9,171 nucleotides of DNA from Hyphomicrobiales bacterium (GTDB taxonomy: Bacteria; Pseudomonadota; Alphaproteobacteria; Rhizobiales; S144-23). Below the pieces are notes generated by a model that made no database searches, had not been told where the DNA came from, and saw nothing but the letters and a program-made list of their open reading frames with translations. This document shows, piece by piece, positions 1-6,190 of this stretch. Made by a program: the position numbers and the translations under genes. Position 1 is the first letter of the stretch. Each line of letters opens with the position of its first letter. The DNA lies in assembly GCA_015494375.1 (NCBI GenBank), contig WGBL01000416.1, positions 1-9,171 of the forward strand, written 5' to 3'.

Positions 1-123
1 ACACAGCGCCGAACCAAGACACGCCCCGCCTGCGCCCCCGCGTTGCACTGCGCCCCGCGTCGAAGCGTCACCGGTCGACCACGCTCACGACGCCCCCAGT
101 GAACTGGCACCGAGACGTCGCCC

Positions 124-213
124 ATGAGCACCCATGAGAACATGAGCACCCATGAGAACATGAGCACCCATGAGAACATGAGCACCCATGAGAACATGAG
201 CGCCCATGAGAAA
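124..213. repeat. 18-bp tandem repeat, five copies
   Basis: The unit ATGAGCACCCATGAGAAC is repeated at 124, 142, 160, 178 and 196. Copies 1-4 are identical. Copy 5 differs at two positions (unit position 7 A to G, position 18 C to A). Within each unit the ATGAG motif occurs twice, so the array may have grown from an older 8-10-bp half-unit. The period is a multiple of three, so a forward frame reads MSTHEN four times and then MSAHEK. That frame has no Shine-Dalgarno sequence, turns Arg/Ser/Pro-rich afterwards and runs antisense into the 3' end of the next gene, so coding is doubtful. The identity of four copies suggests recent expansion by slippage. Confidence 0.95.
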
Positions 214-298
214 AAGGCGGGATCGCCGCCGGCTTCTGTCGTCCGATGGCGATCCCGATCGCGCGCTTCCTCCCCAAAGCTCCCAAAGCCTGAGTTTG

Positions 299-325
299 GG
301 CCGAATGCCTCGATGGCACTCGGCC
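299..325. terminator. Hairpin downstream of the TRAP gene, possible terminator
   Basis: The arms GGCCGAATGCC (299-309) and GGCACTCGGCC (315-325) pair over 11 positions with one mismatch around a 5-base loop, about 50 bases past the stop codon of the leftward gene. Neither strand shows a clear run of T after the stem, so intrinsic termination is uncertain. The hairpin could instead stabilise the 3' end of the transcript. Confidence 0.35.
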
Positions 326-373
326 TTTGCGCGCTCATTTCTTGCGGCTCTTGCGGTAGCCCCTTACGGCTCC

Positions 374-1372
374 TCACATCTTCTGTAGCTTGAGGGCGGC
401 TGCGAGCACCTTGGCCCCGAGCGCGCCCGCATCTTTCTTGTACTGCTCGAGGACGGGTGCTGCGCCCTTGCGCCATTCGGCGATCTCGGCTTCCGTCGGC
501 GTGTACACCTTCATGCCGTGTTCCTTGGCCGCCTTGTAGGCGTCGGCCTCGATCGCAGCCATCTTGTCGCGCACGTCCTTCTCGGCGATGGCAGCCGCTT
601 CCTCGATAATCTTCTTGTGGGCGTCCGATAGGCTCTGCCAGACCTTCTCGTTGATCACGACAATGAACTCGATGTCGGCGTGGTTGGTGGCGGTGATCGT
701 GTCCATCACGTCCCAGAGCTTGCGTGATTTCACCGCCGAGACGCCCGTCATTCCGATATCGACCGTGCCGCGCTGATAGGCGAGGTACTGCCGCGAGCCC
801 GACATGAGCACCGGCTTGCCGCCGACGGCCTCGACGAACTTGCCGAGGGTCTTTCCGAATACGCGCACTTTCTTGTTCTTCATGTCGGCCGGTGTTTTCA
901 CTGGGGCGCCCTTGGACAGCATGATCGCCTGGCCAAAGGCCTGCCACCAGAGGACGCGGGCGCCGGTGCCGAGGATCGCCTCATCGAGGGGTTTGCGCAC
1001 AGGGCTGTCTTTGGCGGTCGCGGCGCGTACGAGCTTTTCGGAATTGAACATGAAGGGCTGATAGAAAATATCGACGGCCGGGACATCGCCGACATAGCGG
1101 GTCAAGCTCGCCACACCCATCTCGATGGCGCCGGATCCAACAGCCTGTGGCACCTGCTTGTCCTTGTAGAGCTGGGCTGAGTCAAAAATCTGAATCTCGA
1201 TCTCGCCCTTCGTGCGCTCTTCAACAATTTTCTTGAAGAGGAGCAGATTCTGCCCGAGATGGTTCTTGATGGGCAGCTGCAGGGTGATGCGGAGTGTGGT
1301 TTTGGCTTCACTGGGCAGCGCCGCCACGGCCCAGACACAAAGAGCAATAACAAGTCCCAAGAACCGTCGCAT
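374..1372 (-). CDS. dctP: TRAP transporter solute-binding protein, DctP family
   Basis: Predicted periplasmic receptor that binds a small, usually carboxylate-bearing, solute and hands it to a DctQM membrane pair. The 332-residue product begins with a Sec signal peptide: basic MRR, a hydrophobic stretch, and probable cleavage after S-E-A at 21-23. The mature part follows the DctP fold: the first strand TLRITLQLP (26-34), then GAIEMGV (81-87). The KNKKVRV segment (165-171) carries the arginine (R170) that in this family clamps the ligand carboxylate. It is followed by QRGTVDIGMTG (200-210). The length is normal. The frame can be extended upstream to 1501, but GGGAGG lies 8 bases before the ATG at 1372 and only 2 before the alternative ATG at 1378. 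The upstream extension also lacks signal-peptide character. No DctQ or DctM gene is visible on either side, so the protein is an orphan here or its partners lie outside. The substrate cannot be told. Confidence 0.9.
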   Translation of the reverse strand: MRRFLGLVIALCVWAVAALPSEAKTTLRITLQLPIKNHLGQNLLLFKKIVEERTKGEIEIQIFDSAQLYKDKQVPQAVGSGAIEMGVASLTRYVGDVPAVDIFYQPFMFNSEKLVRAATAKDSPVRKPLDEAILGTGARVLWWQAFGQAIMLSKGAPVKTPADMKNKKVRVFGKTLGKFVEAVGGKPVLMSGSRQYLAYQRGTVDIGMTGVSAVKSRKLWDVMDTITATNHADIEFIVVINEKVWQSLSDAHKKIIEEAAAIAEKDVRDKMAAIEADAYKAAKEHGMKVYTPTEAEIAEWRKGAAPVLEQYKKDAGALGAKVLAAALKLQKM

Positions 1373-1378
1373 TCTCAT

Positions 1379-1386
1379 TTCCTCCC
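1379..1386 (-). promoter_or_regulatory. Ribosome binding site setting the dctP start
   Basis: On the minus strand GGGAGGAA lies directly before ATGAGAATG. The spacing from GGAGG is 2 bases to the first ATG (1378) and 8 bases to the second (1372), which favours 1372. Confidence 0.7.
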
Positions 1387-1590
1387 GTAAACACAAACGT
1401 ACCGCTCCAAAAGGTTCTTTGCCGCTGTTTGCCACTGGTTGTGACTGGCTGTGCCTTGAGAGAGCGGGTGCGGATTCCTCTAACCGCTGGTGGCGAAACA
1501 AAACTTATTCGCGCGCGCGCCGTCTGCCCAGAATCCAGTTGTTCGACTTTGGTATAGATCGGGGCCCGCTGCGGGGGCATGGCGGAAAGT

Positions 1591-1620
1591 GGGTACGCTC
1601 TAATTGGGTACGCTGTAATT
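1591..1620. repeat. 15-bp tandem repeat pair
   Basis: GGGTACGCTCTAATT (1591-1605) and GGGTACGCTGTAATT (1606-1620) differ at one base. A third, truncated copy may begin with GGGCTC at 1621. The pair lies 169 bases before the thioesterase start. It could be paired binding sites or simple slippage. Confidence 0.85.
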
Positions 1621-1706
1621 GGGCTCATGGCGTTTCCCACTTCTTTGACCAGCCATGTGCGTTGGCATAGCTGTGGCCTCCGGGGTAATTGAGTTGGGGC
1701 ATTTGA

Positions 1707-1724
1707 GTTGACGTTTGCGTCAAC
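1707..1724. promoter_or_regulatory. Perfect inverted repeat, candidate operator
   Basis: GTTGACG (1707-1713) and CGTCAAC (1718-1724) are perfect inverted arms separated by TTTG. The left arm contains TTGACG, which resembles a -35 box, and the site ends 64 bases before the thioesterase start. Size and symmetry fit a dimeric regulator. The TTGACG-n4-CGTCAA form recalls sites of MerR- or TetR-type regulators of acyl-CoA metabolism, but that link is only an inference. No regulator gene is in the window. Confidence 0.45.
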
Positions 1725-1788
1725 GCTTGCTCTCTTGGCGTGGGCAGCGTTGCTGCCGACAGTCGCTGCTGCTTGTGAGTGGACGACC

Positions 1789-2370
1789 ATGAATCTCTGG
1801 TTCCGCCTAGCCGCCTACTTGGCCGCCTACCTTGCGTTGGCGCGGCGGCGGCACCCCCTTGATCCCGTGGGTGGCGTCTCCGAGCTCTGGTTCCGGGTCT
1901 GGCCCACCGATCTCGACCTCTTCGGCCATGTCAACAATGCCCGCTATCTTTCGTTCATGGATTTCGGCCGCCTCGACATCATGCTCAGGACCGGGCTCTT
2001 GCGGGTCGTGCGGCGTCATGGCTGGATGCCCGTGGTCGCTACCCTGAGCATCCGCTTTCGCCGCGAGATGCGGCTCGGCCAGCGCTTTCGCCTGCTCACC
2101 CGCATCGCCGCCTGGCAAGAGGAAGATGTGCTTATCGAGCACCGCATCGTGCTCGAGAGCGGCCGGCACAAGGGCCAGACGGCCGCCATCGCGGTCTCAA
2201 AGGCCGGCATATATGACCGGAACGGGCGCGCATTTGTGGCCATTGCGCGGCTCATGGACGAGCTCGGTGTTCAGGCCGAGGCGCCCGCAATGACGCCCGA
2301 ACTTGAGGCCATGCTCGCAGCCGGCGAGGCGCTGAGGAGCTTGGCGCAGCAAGAGCTGCCGCCTGCCTGA
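1789..2370 (+). CDS. Membrane-anchored hotdog-fold acyl-CoA thioesterase-like protein (THEM6-like)
   Basis: Predicted acyl-thioester hydrolase of the 4HBT superfamily, 193 residues. Residues 1-18 form a hydrophobic N-terminal segment (MNLWFRLAAYLAAYLALA) followed by RRR, consistent with a cytoplasm-facing membrane anchor. The hotdog domain starts near residue 33. It carries the family signature PTDLDLFGHVNNARYLSFMD (39-58), in which D41/D43, H47 and N49-N50 correspond to the Asp and HVNN residues of YbgC-like enzymes. The anchor plus this motif resembles the THEM6 group, whose substrate is not well defined. The frame is open upstream to a TTG at 1708, but the ATG at 1789 is preferred. It has a weak purine-rich site (GAGTGGA, 5-base spacing) and removes a second, redundant hydrophobic segment. 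The next gene follows after 145 bases on the same strand. Hotdog assignment is strong. Substrate is unknown. Confidence 0.85.
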   Translation: MNLWFRLAAYLAAYLALARRRHPLDPVGGVSELWFRVWPTDLDLFGHVNNARYLSFMDFGRLDIMLRTGLLRVVRRHGWMPVVATLSIRFRREMRLGQRFRLLTRIAAWQEEDVLIEHRIVLESGRHKGQTAAIAVSKAGIYDRNGRAFVAIARLMDELGVQAEAPAMTPELEAMLAAGEALRSLAQQELPPA

Positions 2371-2502
2371 CCGCGCGCCCTGGCGGCCGAGCCGTTGCCC
2401 ACCTTCACTAATCCGCCCGACGCCAGCAGCAATGTTGCCACTGCCTCTTCCGCCATTCAGCCTCCGTTCACATTGGCTGGTTTTCTCTCAAAAGAGGCTA
2501 TT

Positions 2503-2507
2503 GGGAG
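2503..2507 (+). promoter_or_regulatory. Ribosome binding site for the Tyr/Asp-rich exported protein
   Basis: GGGAG lies 8 bases before the ATG at 2516. It selects this ATG over the in-frame upstream codon at 2432, and the chosen start gives a clean signal peptide. Confidence 0.65.
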
Positions 2508-2515
2508 TTGAGACA

Positions 2516-2956
2516 ATGCGCAAAAGGACAACACTTGTTCCGGCTTTGATCTTGAGCCTTTCCGTTATGGTCTTTGCTGGCATACCCGCCTTTGCGATGC
2601 CGCTCTCGGTCAAGAGCCTCGGTGTCCGCTCCACACACACAGTTGGCGAGCCCCGCTTGACCCTCGTGCATGGCCGGCATTGCAAGCGCAAGCGGGGCTG
2701 GACCTGGCGCGGCTATGTCCGCCACAGCCACAAGAAGGATTGCCTGAGGCTCGAGCGGCTGCGCCGCGCCCGCGAACGGGCCCGATATCGCGATCGCTAC
2801 CGGGACGACTATTATGACGAAGACTATTACGACGACTACGCCGACTATTACGAGGATTACGACCCCTATGCGGACGAGCGCTACTATGGCGACTGGTATT
2901 ACGGCGAGGACGGCTATTACTACTACCGACCCCGACACCGCTCTTCGCGCCGCTGA
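2516..2956 (+). CDS. Small exported protein with a Tyr/Asp-rich C-terminal tail, function unknown
   Basis: The 146-residue product was not recognised as a named family. It has a typical Sec signal peptide (MRKR, hydrophobic 8-22, probable cleavage after A-F-A at 25-27). A short basic middle region (about 53-96) carries two cysteines, C56 and C76, that could form a disulfide. The tail (97-137) contains 17 Tyr and 12 Asp in 41 residues, with repeated DYY-like motifs, and ends in a basic RPRHRSSRR. The charge layout is therefore basic core, acidic aromatic tail, basic tip. Such tails occur in small envelope proteins of alphaproteobacteria and could bind metal, cell wall or surface polymer, but none of this is shown. 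The start is set by GGGAG at 2503. The gene converges with guaA, with only 46 bases between stop codons. Confidence 0.75.
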   Translation: MRKRTTLVPALILSLSVMVFAGIPAFAMPLSVKSLGVRSTHTVGEPRLTLVHGRHCKRKRGWTWRGYVRHSHKKDCLRLERLRRARERARYRDRYRDDYYDEDYYDDYADYYEDYDPYADERYYGDWYYGEDGYYYYRPRHRSSRR

Positions 2957-2967
2957 GCGCATGACGA

Positions 2968-2995
2968 TGTGACTTCGTGACTCTGTGACTTCGTG
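2968..2995. repeat. 12-bp direct repeat between convergent genes
   Basis: TGTGACTTCGTG occurs at 2968-2979 and 2984-2995, a 16-base period. Flanking AGCGCA (2956-2961) and TGCGCT (2999-3004) could pair around it and overlap both stop codons. There is no T-run, so it is not a typical bidirectional terminator. Confidence 0.7.
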
Positions 2996-3002
2996 CTTTG
3001 CG

Positions 3003-4577
3003 CTATTCCCACTCGATGGTGCCGGGTGGTTTTGAGGTGATGTCGTAGACCACGCGGTTGATGCCGCGCACCTCATTGATGATGCGATTGGCCACGCGCC
3101 CGAGAAAGTTTTGCTCGAAAGGGTAGTAGTCAGCCGTCATGCCGTCGCTCGAAGTGACGGCGCGGAGCGCGCAAACATACTCGTAGGTGCGGGCATCCCC
3201 CATCACGCCCACCGTCTGGACGGGCAGGAGAACGGCAAACGCCTGCCAGATTGCGTCATAAAGCCCCGCCTTGCGGATCTCCTCGAGATAGATGGCATCG
3301 GCGCGGCGCAGGATTTCCAGCTTCTCGCGTGTGACGCCACCGGGCAACCGGATAGCAAGCCCCGGGCCAGGGAACGGGTGGCGGCCGACGAAGGCTTCCG
3401 GCAGCCCCAGCTCGCGGCCGAGTGCGCGCACCTCGTCCTTGAAGAGCTCGCGCAAGGGCTCGACGAGCTCGAGATTCATGCGCTCGGGCAGACCGCCCAC
3501 GTTGTGGTGCGACTTGATGGTGACCGAGGGCCCGCCCGTGAACGAGACACTCTCGATGACGTCCGGATAGAGCGTGCCCTGAGCAAGGAATTTGACGCCA
3601 CCGAGCTTTTTCGCTTCGGCTTCGAAAACGTCAATGAAGAGCCCGCCGATGATCTTGCGCTTTTTCTCCGGGTCGGCGACGCCCGCAAGGGCGCTCAGGA
3701 ATTGCGCGCTCGCGTCCACATGGATGAGCGGGATGTTGTAGCTGCCGCGAAAGAGCGCCACCACCTCCTCGGCCTCATTGGCGCGCATAAGCCCGTGGTC
3801 GACAAAGATGCAATGGAGCTGATCGCCGATGGCCTCGTGGATGAGAACGGCGGTGACGGCCGAGTCGACACCGCCCGAGAGCCCGCAGACGACGTGTGCC
3901 GTACCCACCTGGGCGCGGATTCTGGCGATCGCCGTCTCGCGAAAGGCGGCCATGGTCCAGGTGCCCTTGCAGCCTGCGATGCGGCGGACGAAGTTCTCGA
4001 TGATCTCGGCACCGCGCGGCGTGTGCACCACCTCGGGGTGGAACTGGACGCCATAATAGCGCCGTGCCTCATCGGCGATGGCGGCAAAGGGCGCACCTTC
4101 CGAGACGGCGATGGCGCGAAAGCCCTCGGGCAGGCTTTCGACGCGGTCGCCATGGCTCATCCAGACCTCGTCGCGATCGCCCACCTGCCAGACGCCTTCA
4201 AAGAGCGGCGAGGCGGCCACCACCTCAATCTCGGCGCGGCCGAACTCGCGCGCCTCGGCCTCGGCCACACGGCCGCCCAACTGCGCAACCATCGTCTGCT
4301 GGCCATAGCAGATGCCGAGGATGGGAAGGCGCGAGGCGAAGAGGGCCTCGCTTGCCCGCGGGGTGTCGGCCTGGTGCACGCTCTGCGGCCCGCCCGAGAG
4401 GATGATCGCCTTCGGGCCAAGGCGCGCGAGCCCCTCCTCGGCCTTCGAATAGGGCACGATCTCGGAGTAGACGCCCGCCTCGCGCACACGCCGAGCGATG
4501 AGCTGCGTCACCTGACTGCCGAAATCGACGATCAGGACGGACTCGTTGGTGCTGGCCTGGGGGTCTGCTTCACTCAT
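3003..4577 (-). CDS. guaA: GMP synthase (glutamine-hydrolysing)
   Basis: Converts XMP to GMP using glutamine and ATP, the last step of de novo guanine nucleotide synthesis, in the cytoplasm. The 524-residue product has the full two-part architecture. A class I glutamine amidotransferase domain (about 13-203) carries the nucleophile C90 in GICYGQQ and the H180/E182 pair in FHPE. An ATP-pyrophosphatase domain follows, with the P-loop-like SGGVDS (234-239). The C-terminal dimerisation and XMP-binding domain ends in TSKPPGTIEWE, the normal GuaA terminus. Length is typical and no key residue is missing. It starts at ATG 4577 with only a weak AAGG upstream, inside a small hairpin. It lies 86 bases downstream of the inositol operon on the same strand with no clear terminator between, so co-transcription is possible. 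Confidence 0.98.
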   Translation of the reverse strand: MSEADPQASTNESVLIVDFGSQVTQLIARRVREAGVYSEIVPYSKAEEGLARLGPKAIILSGGPQSVHQADTPRASEALFASRLPILGICYGQQTMVAQLGGRVAEAEAREFGRAEIEVVAASPLFEGVWQVGDRDEVWMSHGDRVESLPEGFRAIAVSEGAPFAAIADEARRYYGVQFHPEVVHTPRGAEIIENFVRRIAGCKGTWTMAAFRETAIARIRAQVGTAHVVCGLSGGVDSAVTAVLIHEAIGDQLHCIFVDHGLMRANEAEEVVALFRGSYNIPLIHVDASAQFLSALAGVADPEKKRKIIGGLFIDVFEAEAKKLGGVKFLAQGTLYPDVIESVSFTGGPSVTIKSHHNVGGLPERMNLELVEPLRELFKDEVRALGRELGLPEAFVGRHPFPGPGLAIRLPGGVTREKLEILRRADAIYLEEIRKAGLYDAIWQAFAVLLPVQTVGVMGDARTYEYVCALRAVTSSDGMTADYYPFEQNFLGRVANRIINEVRGINRVVYDITSKPPGTIEWE

Positions 4578-4580
4578 GAG

Positions 4581-4598
4581 GCCTTGCTAGCCCAAGGC
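4581..4598 (-). promoter_or_regulatory. Hairpin over the guaA ribosome binding region
   Basis: GCCTTG (4581-4586) and CAAGGC (4593-4598) pair perfectly around a 6-base loop, ending 3 bases before the guaA ATG. The stem includes the only AAGG-like Shine-Dalgarno sequence. Folding could lower initiation, but a 6-bp stem is modest and may be chance. Confidence 0.3.
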
Positions 4599-4663
4599 AG
4601 GTGCTTCGGCAATCGCCGTTGGCCAGTGCGAGAACCGAATCTGTTGATGGCTGCCGCCAACCG

Positions 4664-6190
4664 TTAGGGTCGCGTCCCGTCCCTTTTCTCCGCCTCGGCA
4701 AAGACGAGAATGCGGCGCACAACCTCGCCGTTCATGACAAGGGCGACGACGGCAAGGGTCGCGAGCGGCAAGTTGGCCATGGCACCAAGGGCGATCAGGA
4801 AAACGCGCACATCTCGCCCCATACGAAAAACCTGATGGCGGGCGCCTTTTTCGTCGCCACCGCTGACATCGCCCCCCTCCTGCAACCGACGGGCCATCAG
4901 GCCATCGTATTTGTCGGCGGTATAGCTGTTGACGAAAGAGCCGATGATGGCGGCAAAGCCGATCAGGAGGGCGAGCGCGCCGTTTGCGCTTGCTGCACCC
5001 GCTCCTGGCACCAGCGATGCCTGCCAGGCGTGCCAGGTGAGGCCAAAGAGCAAGAGCCCGTCGGCATAGCGATCGAGCACGGCATCGAGCCAGCCACCGA
5101 ATGCGCTCTTCATGTACTTGAGCCGGGCGACCTCCCCATCACACCCATCGATGATCGAGGCGACTTGCGCGAGGATGCCGCCCGCCGCAAGGGCGCCCCA
5201 GCCGGGCAGCGCCATAAGAAACGCGGCGACAAACGAGAGCGCGAACGAGCCGAGCGTGATCTGGTTGGGTGTGATCGGCCATTTGGCGAGCCGGCGTGAG
5301 ATGGCGCGCGAAAGGGGCCGATTGAGATGGCGCGCAACGGGCCCGTCGTGGGGCTTGCCGTCCTCACTCGCCATCAGCCGCCGCTCGGCCTCACGCAAGG
5401 CCGCCGGTGTGTCGACGTCAAGCCACTGGGCCCCCGTCACGTCGGCCGCCAGCGCCCGGTCGTTCTCAATCAGCACCGCCATGGCATCGGAAAGCCCATG
5501 CCCGCCACGCCTGGCGGCCTCTTCGAGCGCGGCGAAAAGGCCGCGCGTACAAAGGAACAGCCCCGTATCGACGGCCTCCCAGTCGGCGATCTCCTTGCCG
5601 ATGGCGGCCAGCCGGAACGCGTCGGGCGCTTCTCTGAGGCGCACTTTGGTGGCATCAGGCTCATCGAAGAGCGCCGCCCGGTTGCGATCAACAGCAAGCC
5701 GCACCGCGCCTTCCGGCACTCCCTGCGTTGCAAGCGCCCTCGCCAGTCGCGGCGAGATGAGATGATCCACCATGGCGAGGAAGAACGGCTCATCCGCCTC
5801 GCTCACGAAGGGCGCGGCGGCAAGGGCGCTCGTACCATTGCCGCGCCGCCAATCAGGAGCACGGGCAAAGGTCATCTCAAAGCCCCAGCGCGCGCCAATC
5901 TCGCGGAAATGCTGCTCGACCACATCCGCCTCATGGCCGAGCGTCACCACGAAGCGTGAGATGCCGAGCTCGAAATGAAAGAGCGCCAGCGTGCGCTCGG
6001 CAAGGGTGAGCCCAAGCACCGGTGTGAGTGGTTTCGGCTGCCCGGCGGCGCCAAAGAGCCGTGAGCCCTCGCCGGCCGCAAGGATCACGGCAAGGCGCGG
6101 AATTGTGGGTGGCGCGGCGGGCTCTTCGACAGGTCCTCGCGCCGCTTGCGAGATGTTTCGGGACTGAGCGCTGTGCCGTTCCGCCATCAC
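4664..6190 (-). CDS. Bifunctional inositol-1-phosphate cytidylyltransferase / CDP-alcohol phosphotransferase (IPCT/DIPPS-like)
   Basis: Two fused enzymes, 508 residues. The cytosolic N-terminal nucleotidyltransferase domain (about 31-272) has LAAGEGSR (37-44) and KPL (53-55). It also has GNGTS (117-121), MVDH (140-143), DATKV (179-183) and VDTGLF (207-212), a set typical of CTP:inositol-1-phosphate cytidylyltransferases. The C-terminal domain (about 285-500) is an integral membrane CDP-alcohol phosphatidyltransferase with the complete signature D348-x2-DG-x2-AR-x8-G-x3-D369-x3-D373, which binds the metals and CDP. Hydrophobic stretches include 312-328, 331-347, 375-388 and 404-420. In archaea and thermophilic bacteria this fusion makes CDP-inositol and joins it to inositol 1-phosphate, giving phosphorylated di-myo-inositol phosphate. 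In Rhodothermus the related CDP-inositol route feeds inositol phospholipids. Start is GTG 6190 (10 bases after GGAGG) or ATG 6187, and both overlap the upstream stop. Acceptor specificity is not readable from sequence. Confidence 0.88.
   Translation of the reverse strand: MMAERHSAQSRNISQAARGPVEEPAAPPTIPRLAVILAAGEGSRLFGAAGQPKPLTPVLGLTLAERTLALFHFELGISRFVVTLGHEADVVEQHFREIGARWGFEMTFARAPDWRRGNGTSALAAAPFVSEADEPFFLAMVDHLISPRLARALATQGVPEGAVRLAVDRNRAALFDEPDATKVRLREAPDAFRLAAIGKEIADWEAVDTGLFLCTRGLFAALEEAARRGGHGLSDAMAVLIENDRALAADVTGAQWLDVDTPAALREAERRLMASEDGKPHDGPVARHLNRPLSRAISRRLAKWPITPNQITLGSFALSFVAAFLMALPGWGALAAGGILAQVASIIDGCDGEVARLKYMKSAFGGWLDAVLDRYADGLLLFGLTWHAWQASLVPGAGAASANGALALLIGFAAIIGSFVNSYTADKYDGLMARRLQEGGDVSGGDEKGARHQVFRMGRDVRVFLIALGAMANLPLATLAVVALVMNGEVVRRILVFAEAEKRDGTRP

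Larger units (their letters stand above)
1..373. other. Gene-poor left edge
   Basis: No reading frame here has a convincing ribosome binding site together with protein-like composition. The first 120 bases are C-rich and featureless. The rest holds the 18-bp tandem repeat array (124-213), a CCCAAA/TTTGGG inverted repeat (282-300) and a stronger hairpin (299-325) downstream of the leftward TRAP-protein gene. Because that gene is transcribed towards base 1, this region is its 3' flank. No DctQ or DctM coding sequence follows within the window. A gene beginning left of base 1 cannot be excluded. Confidence 0.6.
1373..1788. other. Divergent intergenic region with several small repeats
   Basis: This 416-bp gap lies between two divergently transcribed genes and should contain both promoters, but no convincing -35/-10 pair was found. 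It holds a 10-bp tandem pair ACTGGTTGTG/ACTGGCTGTG (1434-1453), an 11-base alternating CG run (1510-1520), a 15-bp tandem pair (1591-1620) and a perfect inverted repeat (1707-1724). Reading frames that cross it have a composition unlike the real genes. Confidence 0.6.

Noticed and set aside
124..393. 89-codon frame beginning MSTHEN repeats
   Set aside because: No Shine-Dalgarno sequence, random-looking sequence after the repeats, and it ends antisense within the TRAP gene. Kept only as a repeat.
1373..1501. Upstream extension of the TRAP protein to 375 residues
   Set aside because: The strong GGGAGG site and the signal peptide both place the start at 1372. The extension would bury the signal peptide.
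1708..1788. TTG start adding 27 residues to the thioesterase
   Set aside because: Rare start codon lying inside the inverted repeat, no ribosome site, and it would add a second hydrophobic segment before the natural anchor.
3111..4667. Long plus-strand frame of 518 codons antisense to guaA
   Set aside because: It is the mirror of a fully conserved GuaA. Its composition is Arg/Asp/Ala/Leu-rich shadow sequence with no recognised motif, a normal effect in GC-rich DNA.
5327..5959. Plus-strand frames inside the cytidylyltransferase/phosphotransferase gene
   Set aside because: They are opposite a gene with complete catalytic signatures and have no motif or ribosome site of their own.
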